This document shows, piece after piece, positions 48,255-64,000 of a stretch of 64,000 nt of DNA (position 1 is the first letter of the stretch; every line of letters starts with the position of its first letter). A program made the position numbers and the translations under genes. Below the pieces are notes generated by a model, which saw only the letters and a program-made list of their open reading frames with translations, was not told the DNA's origin and searched no databases. The stretch is from Apricaphanius iberus. Lineage: Eukaryota; Chordata; Actinopteri; Cyprinodontiformes; Aphaniidae. The DNA is taken from assembly GCA_028564705.1 (NCBI GenBank), contig JAPXFQ010001133.1, positions 3,796,001 through 3,860,000 of the forward strand, read 5' to 3'.

Positions 48255-49640
48255 ATAGGCAAGGAAATTTTATTTGTATAGAACACTTTCAAGACAAGGT
48301 GATTCAAGGTGCTTTACATGATTTGGTGGTCAGAAACCAAACATATGATATGCACATAGAAAGTAAAAACAGCAAAAACATATGATAAAATCATAGAAAG
48401 AGTGGTAAGATAAAAAACAGCGTAAAAGTATGAAAATTAAAACTAGCAATCAAGTGTAAAACATGAGAATCAATAACAGGAGGGATGACTTAACTATTTG
48501 AATCAGGTCAGACTCAGTGACAGGGAAAACTTTTTTTTAGAAAAGCTGTGGGTAATACATCAACTTTATTGCTTAATGACTTCTTCAAGGTTTATTCAGT
48601 TTAGCTCATTGAATACAGACATTTTCTCTACATTAGTGTTGATTAGGTTGACACTGGTAGTAGATTCCATACTGAAGTATAGACTGAACGTCTGATTGTT
48701 AGAATCTTTTCAGTAAAAAAGCTGGCAAATTGATTGCAGGCCCTGGTGGAGTTTAGTTCAGGAACTATTGTCATGGAGGATTAGTTAGTCTCTCAGCTGT
48801 TGCAAACAAAGTCCAGACACTATTAATATTTCTGTTAATGATTTCAGAAAAGAATGATTCCTTTGCATCTTTCAAAGTTAAATGGCATCTGGTCTGCTTC
48901 TTTTTGTGGATCTCATAATGAACCTGGAGCCATTTTATTTTGGCTCGTCGACAATCCCCTTTTACAGTACGTACCAGTGGATCCCTAGTCCAAGGAGACT
49001 TCTTTTTACCTGAAACTACTTTAAGTTTAGTTGGAGCCATGACATGGATAATGTCTGAGGTTTTTGCTCAGACGTTTTCCACCAGCTTGTTTATAGAAGT
49101 GCAATTGGACGAAGAGGGGGTCTGGTAGGAGAGTAGATTTATTTAAAAGTTTGAACTGAACTGTCCCCTGGAAAATGCTGTTTTACAGTGGTCTCATTGT
49201 GACTCGAAGATTTGGTAGAGATGGAGCTGTCAAAGAAAACACACAGATGGTAAAATAGCACAGTATCAACTATAGAGATGTTAGATATATTTAAACTTCA
49301 GTTAGTATTTAAGTCTAGAGGGTGTCCTCGATTGTATGTTGGCTGTTTGACATGCTTGGTCAGGCCAAAGTTATGAAGAGTGTCACTTAATGTTTTTGCT
49401 TATCTATCTTGTTGGTTGTCAATATGGATATTGAAGTCACCCACAATGATTAGTTAGTTGTCCTCAATACATATTACAGATAGGAGGTTATTAAAATCAT
49501 TGAAAAAATTAGAGTTAGGTTTTGGTGGTTTATACAATGTTAGAAATACAGTTTTGTTAGACTATTCAAAAGAGTCAAATGTGCCCAGGGGCACTTTTCT
49601 AAAGGTTATTGAGTCATGACAAAATTTGTATATGTTTCCT
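48255..49640 (-). mobile_element. L2-type LINE relic, 5'-truncated and lacking reverse transcriptase
   Basis: Read on the minus strand, the 5' part gives endonuclease-domain text: YKPPKPNSNFFNDFNNLL (about 49550-49490), VGDFNIHIDNQQD (about 49443-49405) and AKTLSDTLHNFGLTKHVKQP (about 49400-49340). Then comes a frame at 49040-48771 with KKKSPWTRDPLVRTVKGDCR and the FFSEIINRNINSVWTLF block that normally links endonuclease to reverse transcriptase. The reverse transcriptase is missing. The element jumps to a 3' UTR whose end (48255-48330, reverse 'tatacaaataaaatttcctt') is the L2-type tail. It lies between nipbl and slc1a3. Confidence 0.8.
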
Positions 49641-51132
49641 GCTCTCGCCTAGGAAATTGTTTCTCTTTTTTTTTGCGGGGTAGGTTGTACATTTATATCA
49701 ATATAAATAACGTCCTAAATTGTTGGTGCTAGGTTGGAAGAATTCATAAAGATGTATTATTGCTATGCAATAGAAATATAAAGAATCTATGGTGGGTGTA
49801 GAAAGTGGATGAAAGCAACAATTTAAAATAAAAATAAAAAGATTCGGAATGCAGCAAAATGAGAAAAAAACCCAACTCTATTAAAATTATTTTAAATCTG
49901 CAATATGTATTAGAACATTGATAAAGCATCAAAATTTACATTGAATCCTCAAATTGTTTCTCAAAATGAAAGTTTTGGGATTTTTTTTCAGCTTCTTGAG
50001 GTCTCATATGTGTTTGATATAAATACTTTGGTGGTATTATGTAAAATCCTATTTAGATCAATTTCAATCAATCAAACTTTATATTTATTTATTTATTTAT
50101 TTGTGGGCTGTATGGCCACCTTTTTTAGGCTTCGCTGTTTTTTGGAGGATTTCTTCATTTATTTTGTAGAAATGTTGATCAATATCTGAATTCAAGGTAG
50201 CAAAAAATGCACCTGTTATCCCTGGTTTGTTGAATAAATAAAAATGGCCACCACCTATATTAACCAATAACCCCACTTTAAGTAAATCACTGCTTTCCCC
50301 AAACTTGACTCGGCTGTGAAAGTTTCTCCAGGAAGCATCCACTTGTCATTAAAAAAAATATTAACAAGCCTTCAAATATTTTGCTCATTTATTTTTTTTA
50401 ATAAAAAACATTCAATTCAAGTCAAAATGACAGATATCCAGCAATATTTTCATGTGAATTCATGAGAAGAAGTACCAATACCAAGTGAGGCACAAGCAAC
50501 TGTAAACAAATAAATGTTTCAATTTATTTAAATGTATAAGGCATTTTTTTAGATTGGCAATAAGGTTAAAGCAGAATGTAATTATCATCTGTATTTATAC
50601 AACCCTCAGGAAACTTTATGCATTTGTAATAGTCTATACAAAATATCTCCTATGAACATACAAATCTACATGTTCAATTAGTTGATTAAAAATATGCAAC
50701 TGAAAATGAATGTGTTTAATAGGAAGTATTGTTAAATGAAACTAAATAAGCAGCACATTATAATGCAAAACACAAGATAGAATGTAGGTTTGAAACAGGA
50801 TGTAAGCGTTTTCTTTTCTGCCAACTATTTGCCATTCCAACCTGTTCAAATCTGATTAAACATATGCATACATTTCTGCTTCAAGCCTGTTGTGTTGTTA
50901 AGCATCTATTCGTTGAGATGATAAACAAGCTGGTAATAAAAATAAAAAAAAGCAAAGTAGATCACACACAATGAAAAATGTTTTCATCTGTTAAATGCCC
51001 AAAATTTCATGTTTCTGTTTTGCTGAAAAATAAAAGCTTTATGCATGTTTTCTACTAAACTTCACTGTAGTCTTTTGGTTTTCACATATGTGGGTAAAAT
51101 TAGATTAAAATATTGTTATTTTGCCCCCCAGT

Positions 51133-51138
51133 TTTATT
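51133..51138 (-). terminator. slc1a3: Candidate slc1a3 polyadenylation signal
   Basis: AATAAA on the minus strand 862 bases past the slc1a3 stop. Another lies at 50388-50393. A weaker ATTAAA is near 51513. EAAT1 messages in other vertebrates have long 3' UTRs, so the more distal site is also possible. Confidence 0.35.
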
Positions 51139-51999
51139 TTTGGTTTAAAATGAATGGCTTTAAATTGTTTGGGTTGGTAATCCATATTATACTCAGCAAA
51201 GTAAAGTTACTTGGAATAAAAAAGACTGAGTCATTGAGTTGGATAGCTGAATACATCCATTGCTTGAGTAACAAAAACAAAACCAATGTTATTTCGGTTA
51301 TGTGAACTAAATATATAGCACCTACTGTTTTAGTTGAGATCTAAAATAATATATGTCCAAAGCTAGAACATATCACTCTCTAATCAAACTGAAATCTGTA
51401 CAATACAAAAAAATACCTTTTCCGACAAAGAGTTTGGTAAAGCATTATTTCAATGATATCTGACGCATTTCATTGGTCTGAAAGAGAGTTATAGTATAGC
51501 TACATTTAAAGGTTTAATAAAAATCACCAGTCATACAACAAAAACATCGATATCAAAACAATCAGTGTTCTGTACACTGACGAGCTGCGTGATACTAGTG
51601 TTTAAACTTACAGAAATACCTCCCTCTAGTTAATGAAACTGTGCATTACATGTATAGAAGTTGAGAATTTAGGCCACAGACAACTTGGGTCTGTAACTCA
51701 TTCCTCATGTTAGATAGCCGGTAGAAAACGCAGTTATGTATTCCAGGATACATCTTTATCTAATCTATCAGCATAAACAACTTGACCATGAATTGTTTCA
51801 GGCCTGTAGGGTGTGAAAAGGACCCTCACAGATCAGTAGAGCTTATATGATCTGAAATATGTTCTGACAGTACTTGTAATTGCATCAAAGCCCACAGTCT
51901 TATGAGATGAATGTTTGAAAATTCAAGAGGGCCTAACAGAGAATATGGTGCAGTCTGATTTTTTTTTTCCCTTTCAAAGAAAAGGTAAAAATATCGCCT

Positions 52000-56334
<4,335 letters not shown>

Positions 56335-56984
56335 CTAAAGAGGACAAAATCAAACAGAAAATGTGATTTTTTAAAAGCCTTTTAATATGTCATAATCAAA
56401 AACGTGGAACACATTTGTCCTGCAGGAGAAGTTTTTTGTTTTTTTTGGAAGAATCAAAATTAATCTCACTAACATACAGATAGCCAAATATTTGGCCCTA
56501 ATAACATATCAGTTTTGTCTTTGTTTTTTTTTTACATAAAAATGAGTATGTATAAACCTATTTCCACATTTGTAGATGGAAATTAACTGCAAGACCTAAA
56601 GTCTGGTACTAAACAACTTTTCATATACTGAATAATGCTCCTGTACATCTCCTTGTCAAATATATAAAGTAACTATACTTTAATATGCCATATAGCTATT
56701 CTTTGCACTTCAACTGAAAAACAAACAGATTTTTCATGGAAAAAATATTACCATACAAACAATGATAAAGGGCTGTAATAGTGCCTGTGTGTTGTGGGTG
56801 TGTGAAACCGAAGTCAAATTCCAATGTCTGTGAATACTAGCTTGGCTAACAAAGCTGATTTTGATTGTGATAGCTTGCTTGCAAAAGTGATACAAAGTGA
56901 TACAAGGAACCCTTCTGAGTCTAAAATAACTTTCACTAATTTTTGGTCGGAGTCTATCAGCTAATCTATCACATTTTGACTTTG

Positions 56985-57140
56985 CAATATCTTTCCAGCT
57001 TGCAAATTTCTCAGTTTGTAATTATATCTCTTGCCAACTGCCCCACTTCAAGTGACCTCCCTGGTTTTGTGTGTGATGTAGTTTTGGACTCTGACTAGGC
57101 CATTCCAAAACATATATCTATATTTTTTTTCATGCAGTCA
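56985..57140 (-). mobile_element. Tc1/mariner-like fragment
   Basis: The phrase 'ttttggactctgactaggcc' followed by 'attccaaaac' is part of a common teleost Tc1-like repeat (the consensus wording is GGACTTTGACTGGGCCATTCCA). No ends or coding text survive. Confidence 0.55.
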
Positions 57141-59499
57141 TTCTATTTTTGCTTTTAAAATATTTCATTTCAAGCATTTCAATTTCAGAACAAGAAATAA
57201 AGGACAAACATTTTTTTGAAACAAATATTTCTAAGTAAAATTATTTGTAAGTCTAACCAAAAGGCATACGAGGGGGAAGCAGAAAGAAACAATAGTTTAG
57301 CAGTCCAGTCCCTAATTTTAGAACAAACATTTTTAGCAGTAATAGTAATTCATTATAAATACATATATAAATACATATACATGCATATACAAATGGATAC
57401 ATGCATTGCTATTGTCATGTGCTTGGACTCACTAGCCTGTTACAAATCAACTCCTTCTTTTTCAACCATCCAGCAGATGGCGAAAGGTTTCACGTTAAAA
57501 CTGAATGGTGTTATGGAGGGTTCCAAAACTTAACATTTATACATACATCCTAAATTATTTTTGTGTGTTTTTCTCCTTACAGATACATTTACAGTATACA
57601 ATTAAATCTTGGTCAGATTTTGTGCAATTACTAAGAATATAAATGTGGAAATGTCAGGAAAAAAATTGGTCAATCACTGTAATGTTCAAACCAAACAATT
57701 AAATACTGAAAATGTATAAAAACATGCACTGACATGTATTTTTAAGCCTATGAACAAAAGTTGTAAACATTTTTTTTTTCATCAAACAGATTTGTTTACT
57801 TGTCAGCTGAATTGTACAACATTCATTTCCCAACAAAGGTTCATGACATTTTAAAAGTAATTTATCGTAATCAAATTTCTTCATTCTGTTTCTTTAGCAC
57901 AAAAGACTGAAACTGAACAGGGGTGTTCAACTTTTGAGATGTAGATGAAAGTCATTTCTTCATGATTTTTAGATACTGTTGCCCATCATAACCACGATAG
58001 CATTGATGTGCCGCTAATTTCATTGCTTGTGTGTGCTCTGTTAGCCTGGGAAAGGGTTCTGTAATCATAGGGGGAATACACCCAACTGGATTATCATCTC
58101 TGACAACAAAGAGCCACAAGAAACACAATCTGACCGTGGCCTTTACTTCAGGAAAAACAACACCTGCTACAAAATCCCTTTGGGGAAAACTAAAAGAAAA
58201 TCAGCTTTTATTTTGCAAATTCGCATACAGCTGCAGGGGGCAAAATATTCAAAATTTATTTTGCTGAATTGCCATTTTGTCCTAAAGCTGGGGAAAATTA
58301 GTACAGACAAAAGTAGTACCGTCTGAATCTACAAGGCCCCACGCGCCCCTCTGTGTGTCATTAGTTTGTTATGAACACAGTGTGCAGAGATGTCAGTTGC
58401 TGATTGCCCTGGTCAAATTCAGGGCAATGTCTGTCCCTCAGATAAAATTATACAGGGAAAGGTTGAGCAATATGTACGAGTGGTGGCTCACACAGATACA
58501 TTTGCTTTTAGCATTACTCAGAATGAACATTCTTTTTGCTGTGTCTGGTAAAGTTTTGCAATTTAGGAGCTAAGTTGGTAAATAAATTAAACTAAACTTG
58601 TAACAGATGAGAGCAGATGGTTCACACAATAAACTGTCTATATAGGGACAAAGAGGGGAAAACAAGGCACAATGAGAACTGAATTAGGAGACAGACTGCT
58701 TTGAAATGTTCCTATTCCATTATTATCTTTCTTCTGAGCTGTGTAAGCAGGCTTTTTCTGTTTGAGAGATTTATGTATTGTTTTATAGGTCTTTGATTCT
58801 ATGGATGCATGCTGATAAGTCTGTGGATCTCTCAGAAGGTCAGTGTTGTTTGTGGGTCACAACTTTACTGTCTGGCTTGGGGGCTTTTGTGCTTAGAAAT
58901 GACTCAGAAGAGGTTTAGAGAATCAATTAGAAGTATCAAAAAGTATTATTTTCCAAGAGTAAAGAGGTGTTTGGGTAAACATTATGCCTCGGTTTAGGAC
59001 CACTTTGTTCCTCTATTCTCATCATGTCCAGGACTCATGGTTTGATCCATCTCTTTCAGATCGTTCCCTTCCCCATTCCCTGTCTTTCACCCTCTCCCTT
59101 TCCGCCCCTCCATCACATCTCTTGTTTCGGGAGGGGGGGGGGGGCATCTTGAACCCCAGTCTGTTCTCCTCTTGTCTCTTCCCAAATCTTTTATACCTCC
59201 TCTTTTTTTCTAACACACTGATCTTATTGCTGCAGTTCTTTTTCATTTGATGGTTGCTTTCTTCCCGTTCTCGGTCTGGCGACCCTGGGAAAGCTTGTTG
59301 ACTTAGTCCACCCTACACGTACACACAATGATCTCCAGACTGTTGTCCAGGCAACAACAGATGCAGTCTTACCAATTCAATCTTTTCAAAAGATCGGAAG
59401 GAACAAGATTGAAGCAGTGCAAGTTGAATGACTTTCTTTGTAGTTTGAGGAGAATGCTCATCACTCCTGCTTTGTGAGAGTCAGTGTGAAACACAGCAT

Positions 59500-59880
59500 A
59501 TACAGGGGTTTGAACTTTTTCACATTTTGCCATGTTACAATCACATACTTCAATGCATTTGGAGGATTTTATGCATTAGACCACCACAAAGGTGAGTGTA
59601 AACATGAAGTTGAAGGTAAATAACACTTGAAAATTTCAAAAGCAAAATTGTGTCTAATTGTATTTACTCTTCCTTTAGTGCTGTCTTTTTGTTGAGTCTC
59701 TTGGGATATGCTTCAACTAGTTTTGCACACCACAGACTAAAATGTTTTTCTTGTTCTTCTTTATAAGCTTCCTTCAGCTCCATCTGTTTGAATGGAGTTT
59801 GACTGAACAGCATTTTTAAAGGCTTCTCACGGATTTACAGTTGGATTTAGGTCTGGACATTAACTGGACCATTCAGACGT
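59500..59880 (-). mobile_element. Tc1/mariner-like fragment
   Basis: 'gggtttgaactttttcacat' followed by 'tttgccatgttacaatcaca' is a terminal-repeat phrase, and 'gatttaggtctggacattaa' with 'ctggaccattca' is an internal phrase, of the same broad teleost Tc1-like repeat group. The coding part is lost. Confidence 0.6.
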
Positions 59881-60197
59881 GCATTAATGTAAACCATTTT
59901 GCTATAGCTTGGGTTGTATGTATGTTCACTGCTGAATGCAGACCCCTTATCTTGGTCTATTAGCGTTCTTTCACAGCTGTTAGTCCGCTGGACTCGGTAC
60001 AACTGGGGACCTGTTTTGCAGCATTGTTGCAACTTTGAGCTGGTACAGTTTGTGTTCACATTGCAGTTTAGAGAAAAATAACTAAAGATTTTAAATGTAG
60101 TATATCCCCATTGCGTGTTGTGGCGCTGTAGCAAGAATTGCTGAAAGAAAGCCCAAGAAAAACACAAACAGGAAACAAATGCACAATGACAGTCATT

Positions 60198-60852
60198 GGG
60201 TGTTTCTCAATGCCCAGAAACCTTGCCTTGATGACTTGGTCCCGCCCCGGTTGCCTAGGAGATACGTCATCAGGTGTGTTCCAATGTTCATGTTCTATGG
60301 AGGAATCTGTCCTCCGTTTGTTAGCCGTTTAGCTAACTAACCAAGGATACATCAGACATGCCTTGATGCCGTCTCTCGGTCAAAAATTTCCCAGAATACA
60401 GTGCGGTAGGAGCTGGCAGCAGCTACTTTGGGGGTAAATTTCTATTTTAAATGTAAGTCAACTAATTTTAACCATCAGGCTTATATCTAAACCGTTTGTT
60501 TTATTTTTTTTATTATTTTTTTTTTAGATCCAAAGCAGTTAAATATGGTTGGTTAGTTGCTTAGAAGTTGCAGGTTTGGTGGCTACCAGGTACTAATTCG
60601 TTTGGGCATTTGATTTAACTGATATGTACAAAAAAAAAGTAAAACTCTCATTGTACATTTCCAGTTCCATGGTTGAAGTAACATTACTACGCTACAATGC
60701 TACTACGATGGGCGGGACGTAAACAGAGCACGTAAGCCGACAGCAGTGGTCACATAAGGCAATGTTTCAAACCGTTTTTTTGACCACGTAAGGACAGTGT
60801 CCTCGTAAGCAGTGCCTGGGTAGGTGAGGCACCTTGACATTGAGAAACACCC
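60198..60852. mobile_element. Short inverted-repeat DNA element with 3-bp flank duplication
   Basis: The left end GGGTGTTTCTCAATG is repeated exactly in reverse complement at the right end (60838-60852). Both flanks are ATT, a possible 3-bp target duplication of the kind made by PIF/Harbinger transposases. There is no transposase inside. The class is inferred from the duplication length only. Confidence 0.65.
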
Positions 60853-61761
60853 ATTCTGTGTTGGTCCAGCAGGAGACATAGTGAAGCTCACAGAATAAAA
60901 CAGACGTAGCTCTGCGTACACAGATGTATTGCGCCTGCAGCAGTGGGTGAGATACCGGCTGCATCTTTGGCATTTGGGACGTTGGAAAACTTTGATTTTT
61001 ATCAGGCCACCAAGAGGAATGGAGCAGTGATCAGGGAAAGAAAAGCTGCGGAGAGCCTGCATTGTCAAGGAGTAAGAAACCTTGTAGCCGCTGGTGGCGG
61101 CAGAGAAGCAGGAGGTCTCTGCGGTGATCAGAGAGCTGGAGTCAGCTCGATCATCTGGAAGGCTGCAGAGTCAGAGTCTCAACAGACTGGACGATTGCTG
61201 GTTAGATCAGCACTGGCGTGAGGAACACAGATAAGGACATGGAGGCATGAAGGGATTGATGCCTGAGAGAGTGAGGTGAGTCAAAAGTCTTAACTTTTGA
61301 GTGGATCATTGTTTTCATGATGACTTTCTGACTAGTTTTTGTTGGAGCTTTTGTTAAGCTAAGCCTGCCCATGTCCTCACCCTCTACCATTCTTCTGAGA
61401 TGGTAATGGAAACACTACCATCCCGTTTTAGGCCTTTTTGTGCCGACATATTAGGGTTAACATGACCCTAGTGGAAAAAAGGGCATTATCTGCTCAATAT
61501 GTGCGCTAAGGGTGCTTTCACACCTGCAGGCTTTGGTTAAATTAAAACAAACTCAAGTTAAGTTTGTTTGCTTGTACGGTTTGTTTGAGCCCCACAGAAC
61601 CCCCTTAAATGCAAAGTGCAGAATATTACGGATGTCTAGGTAGAACAAAAAGGGCTTTTATCAGGAAGTTGGACCGAACCAAGGCTGGTTCATATTCAAA
61701 CCAGAGTCTATTAGTAAGCGGACCAAGACAACCACATAATGTTGGTTTCGGTCTGGTTTCT

Positions 61762-62944
61762 GGTGTGTCCACACCAAACGCGATAGGAGCAACTAAAAAG
61801 CACGACACACGCCTAGATGTTCGCGTGCACATTCACACCTTGAAGCGTGTACAAAGCGAACTGGACGTGCTTCAAATATGATATTTTCCCGCACGAACTG
61901 GCCTTCAGCGGAGCTGGGGCTAGACTGCAGCTGCCGGTGGATTATGGACCGAGCTGATGGAGGACAACATGTTCCGACCGGGCTTCGGCGGAGCTGGGGC
62001 TAGAGTGAAGCTGCCGGTGGATTATGGATTATGGTCTATGGTCTCCAATCTGATGGAGGACAGAGTGGATTACGTGTTCGGCCTGGCCTCAGGTAGAGCT
62101 GGGACCGCTGCACTGGGGGTTTGGTGAGCTACAGATACAATCTAGCTATGGCAGAGTTATCCATAAACACCAGCGAGCCTCTCATAAACACCGGCTCCTC
62201 GCCACCTGGAGAACGTGACCTGTTCGCCCAGTTTGTGCCGTGAAGGTCCAAGCTTCGCCTGCCGACACACCAACTACATTTCTGAGCAGCTGAGCAGCTC
62301 TTCATCTGTCTGCGGTCTGTAAAAGTTTATCATATTTGAGCAGCGTGGGACGTGGTGCGGGAGCTGCTACCTGGAAACCAGGTGAGGCTGTTTCGAGGCT
62401 CACTTCTAGGCCGAGAGGTGCTTTTACAGCAAGAACGGCTCTTTTAAGAGCCACCCACAAACCTCTTAAGAGCATTCCTGTCTAAATAGTTTAACCTATT
62501 TATAATATTTTTTTTATTCCTTTCTCTCTATAGAAGCTGCTTGTGTCATGTAGCTTGGGGTGATTAGCCATGGTGTTTATCAGTATTTCCTCCATGTCCT
62601 GCTGAGGCTGTGACTCCATGACAGTCACAGAATCACTGAAACTCTGTCCCCTAATTGGTTGTCGCGGCGTGATTTGACGCTGGAGTTCAGATTTTTCCAA
62701 CTCGAGCGTTAGGCGCCATGAACGCGAATGCACAAAATGCACCACATAAAATGCAGCGCGAATTTTCCATCGCATCTGTAGCGCGAATTGTTCACGCAAA
62801 TCAGGCAGAAAAGCTTTTTCGCAACTCAAATCTGCTTCTGAAGTGTCGCGGGACCCCAAGTCGCGCTTCATCGCGCTCCTCCATTGATTTTACTTGTAAA
62901 CCTGAAGCTCTAGTCGCTCCTATTGCGTTTGGTCTGGACACACC
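61762..62944. mobile_element. Inverted-repeat DNA element (GGTGTGTCCACACCAAACGC ends)
   Basis: The left end GGTGTGTCCACACCAAACGC continues as GATAGGAGCAACTA. The right end in reverse complement is GGTGTGTCCAGACCAAACGC then AATAGGAGCGACTA, matching at nearly every base. The interior is GC-richer than the surroundings and holds an internal tandem duplication (from 61903). Outer flanks (about 61510-61761 and 62945-63110) share 'ttcacacctg'-type wording, so this copy may be nested in an older element. No transposase is visible. Confidence 0.7.
61903..62095. repeat. Imperfect tandem duplication of an 80-bp unit
   Basis: 'gcggagctggggctagactg' at 61909 is repeated as 'gcggagctggggctagagtg' at 61989, both followed by an agctgccggtggattatgga block and a later ctgatggaggaca. 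The second unit has a small extra piece. It lies inside the inverted-repeat element. Confidence 0.8.
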
Positions 62945-63579
62945 GTTAGGCTGCCTTCACACCTGGAACTCCAGTAGACTCGGGTTGATTGGGGACCAAA
63001 ATTGCAACATTGTTGCTGTTTTTAGCTGGTGCGGTTATTATTCACACTGGCTTTTTGTTATCTGAAAGTTCAGAGCTTTGAGCAACAGTTTCAGCTCTCC
63101 CCCTGTGGTGGCGCTGTTGTAGAGCTGTGATTCATCATGCTGCAGGGAAACTTCCCATACAGTTGAATGTAAATAAATACAAAGGAGCAGCAGAAGGAGC
63201 ATTATCGCAGGTCGTTCCTCCCTGGAGCTGTCAGACTATACAACCAAAACTACGGTTCATCTGTAATTTGCATGATTTATTTTAATGTTCTTAACATTCA
63301 TGCCACTGTTATTTGAACATCTGTTTTTTGTTCACAGTTAATATTTTGCTTCTTTGAAATAATGTTTACGTTTTACAACGCATTCTGTAAATACTGAAAT
63401 AGTTAAATATTCTTTTAAAATGATCCTACTCAGTTGCACATTCTAATCTAAGTATGCCCCTTTATATCTAAAAACTGCCCAGTACCCTCGTTTCCTAACT
63501 TTGTCCTTAATTTACATGTTGTTTGAATTCTTATATAATGACTGTTTTTTTGTGCTTTTTTTGCTGCTGCTGTTTCAGC

Positions 63580-63625
63580 TGAATTTCCTCTTTGTTGGGC
63601 AGTAAAGGATTATTCTATTCAATGT
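63580..63625 (+). repeat. Retroelement 3' tail fragment
   Basis: 'tgggcagtaaaggattattc' followed by 'tattcaatg' resembles the ..GGGATCAATAAAGGATTATTCTATTC.. tails of teleost retroelements. The upstream part is not recognisable. Confidence 0.5.
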
Positions 63626-64000
63626 TTATTCTTCTACAAAAATAAATACATAATTGTGGTAAAAAAAATCTTTCTTTTATTTTCTGGATTTTAAAAGTGT
63701 AGACCTTATTTTTTATTTTAAATTCTAGTATTTTCTGTTTTGATGAATGCTATTGGCGCAAGCTCCTTTGCTTCCCTTAAGCCCTTCGTTTTCTCTCCCT
63801 TCGCTGCTCTCTTCCACCGTTCCTTTTTCAATGTAAAAACCGTCTAGTGAGTTTCCTTTACTTTGTAAAAGAATTTAGTTTTCAGGTTAAATTCTACAAA
63901 GTTTAATAGAGATACTTGACTGAAATGAGAATACATAAAAATGAATTTTCTAACAAATCAAAGCTTCTTCAAAGTCCTGTTTCTCATTTAATGAGTGAAC

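Larger units (their letters stand above)
56335..64000. other. slc1a3: slc1a3 intron to the window edge, mostly repeats
   Basis: More than 7.6 kb without a recognised exon. Recognisable parts are Tc1-like scraps (56985-57140, 59500-59880), two inverted-repeat elements (60198-60852, 61762-62944) and a retroelement tail (63580-63625). Between about 57150 and 59480 I see no family I can name, only AT-rich sequence and a G run at about 59129-59142. I searched by eye for the earlier slc1a3 exons (first membrane segments) and did not find them. Confidence 0.55.

Noticed and set aside
61609..63065. Several 60-120 codon frames in the right part of the window
   Set aside because: They coincide with repeated inverted-repeat elements, have no family resemblance and include terminal-repeat sequence.
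56335..64000. Search for the missing N-terminal slc1a3 exons
   Set aside because: No minus-strand text resembling the first two membrane segments was found, so I treat the gene as running off the window and do not call weak matches.

Overview
The window reads as nuclear DNA of a ray-finned fish. Its genes are split by GT-AG introns, the proteins are vertebrate in type, and the introns and spacers carry repeat families typical of teleosts: Tc1-like elements, short hAT elements with 8-bp target duplications, and L2-type LINE tails. The species cannot be named from this window. All three genes lie on the minus strand, in transcription order slc1a3 - nipbl - ndc80, so they read from right to left.

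Layout. 1-811: the flank beyond ndc80, with a repeat scrap at its edge. 1207-9319: ndc80 (kinetochore), complete, 17 coding exons, about 656 residues. About 9320-9520: ndc80 promoter. 9561-9609: a perfect hairpin, then about 1.1 kb of AT-rich spacer. About 10770-11672: nipbl 3' UTR. 11673-43677: nipbl (cohesin loader), 47 coding exons, about 2542 residues, with a likely non-coding first exon and promoter near 46840-47210. 47.2-52.0 kb: spacer with an L2 LINE relic and the slc1a3 3' UTR. 52000-56334: the last seven coding exons of slc1a3 (glial glutamate transporter EAAT1). The earlier exons are not found up to 64000, so the gene runs off the window. 56.3-64.0 kb: slc1a3 intron, largely a patchwork of transposon remnants.

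ndc80 and nipbl both serve chromosome segregation: one binds microtubules at kinetochores, the other loads cohesin. Their adjacency is probably positional, not functional. SLC1A3 and NIPBL are also neighbours in the human genome. I checked the exon models by GT-AG boundaries and by continuity of reading phase across every junction. I found no CRISPR array, tRNA, rRNA or operon-like system, and nothing that amounts to a new biological system. The most informative non-genic material is the transposon layering, especially in the long nipbl introns.
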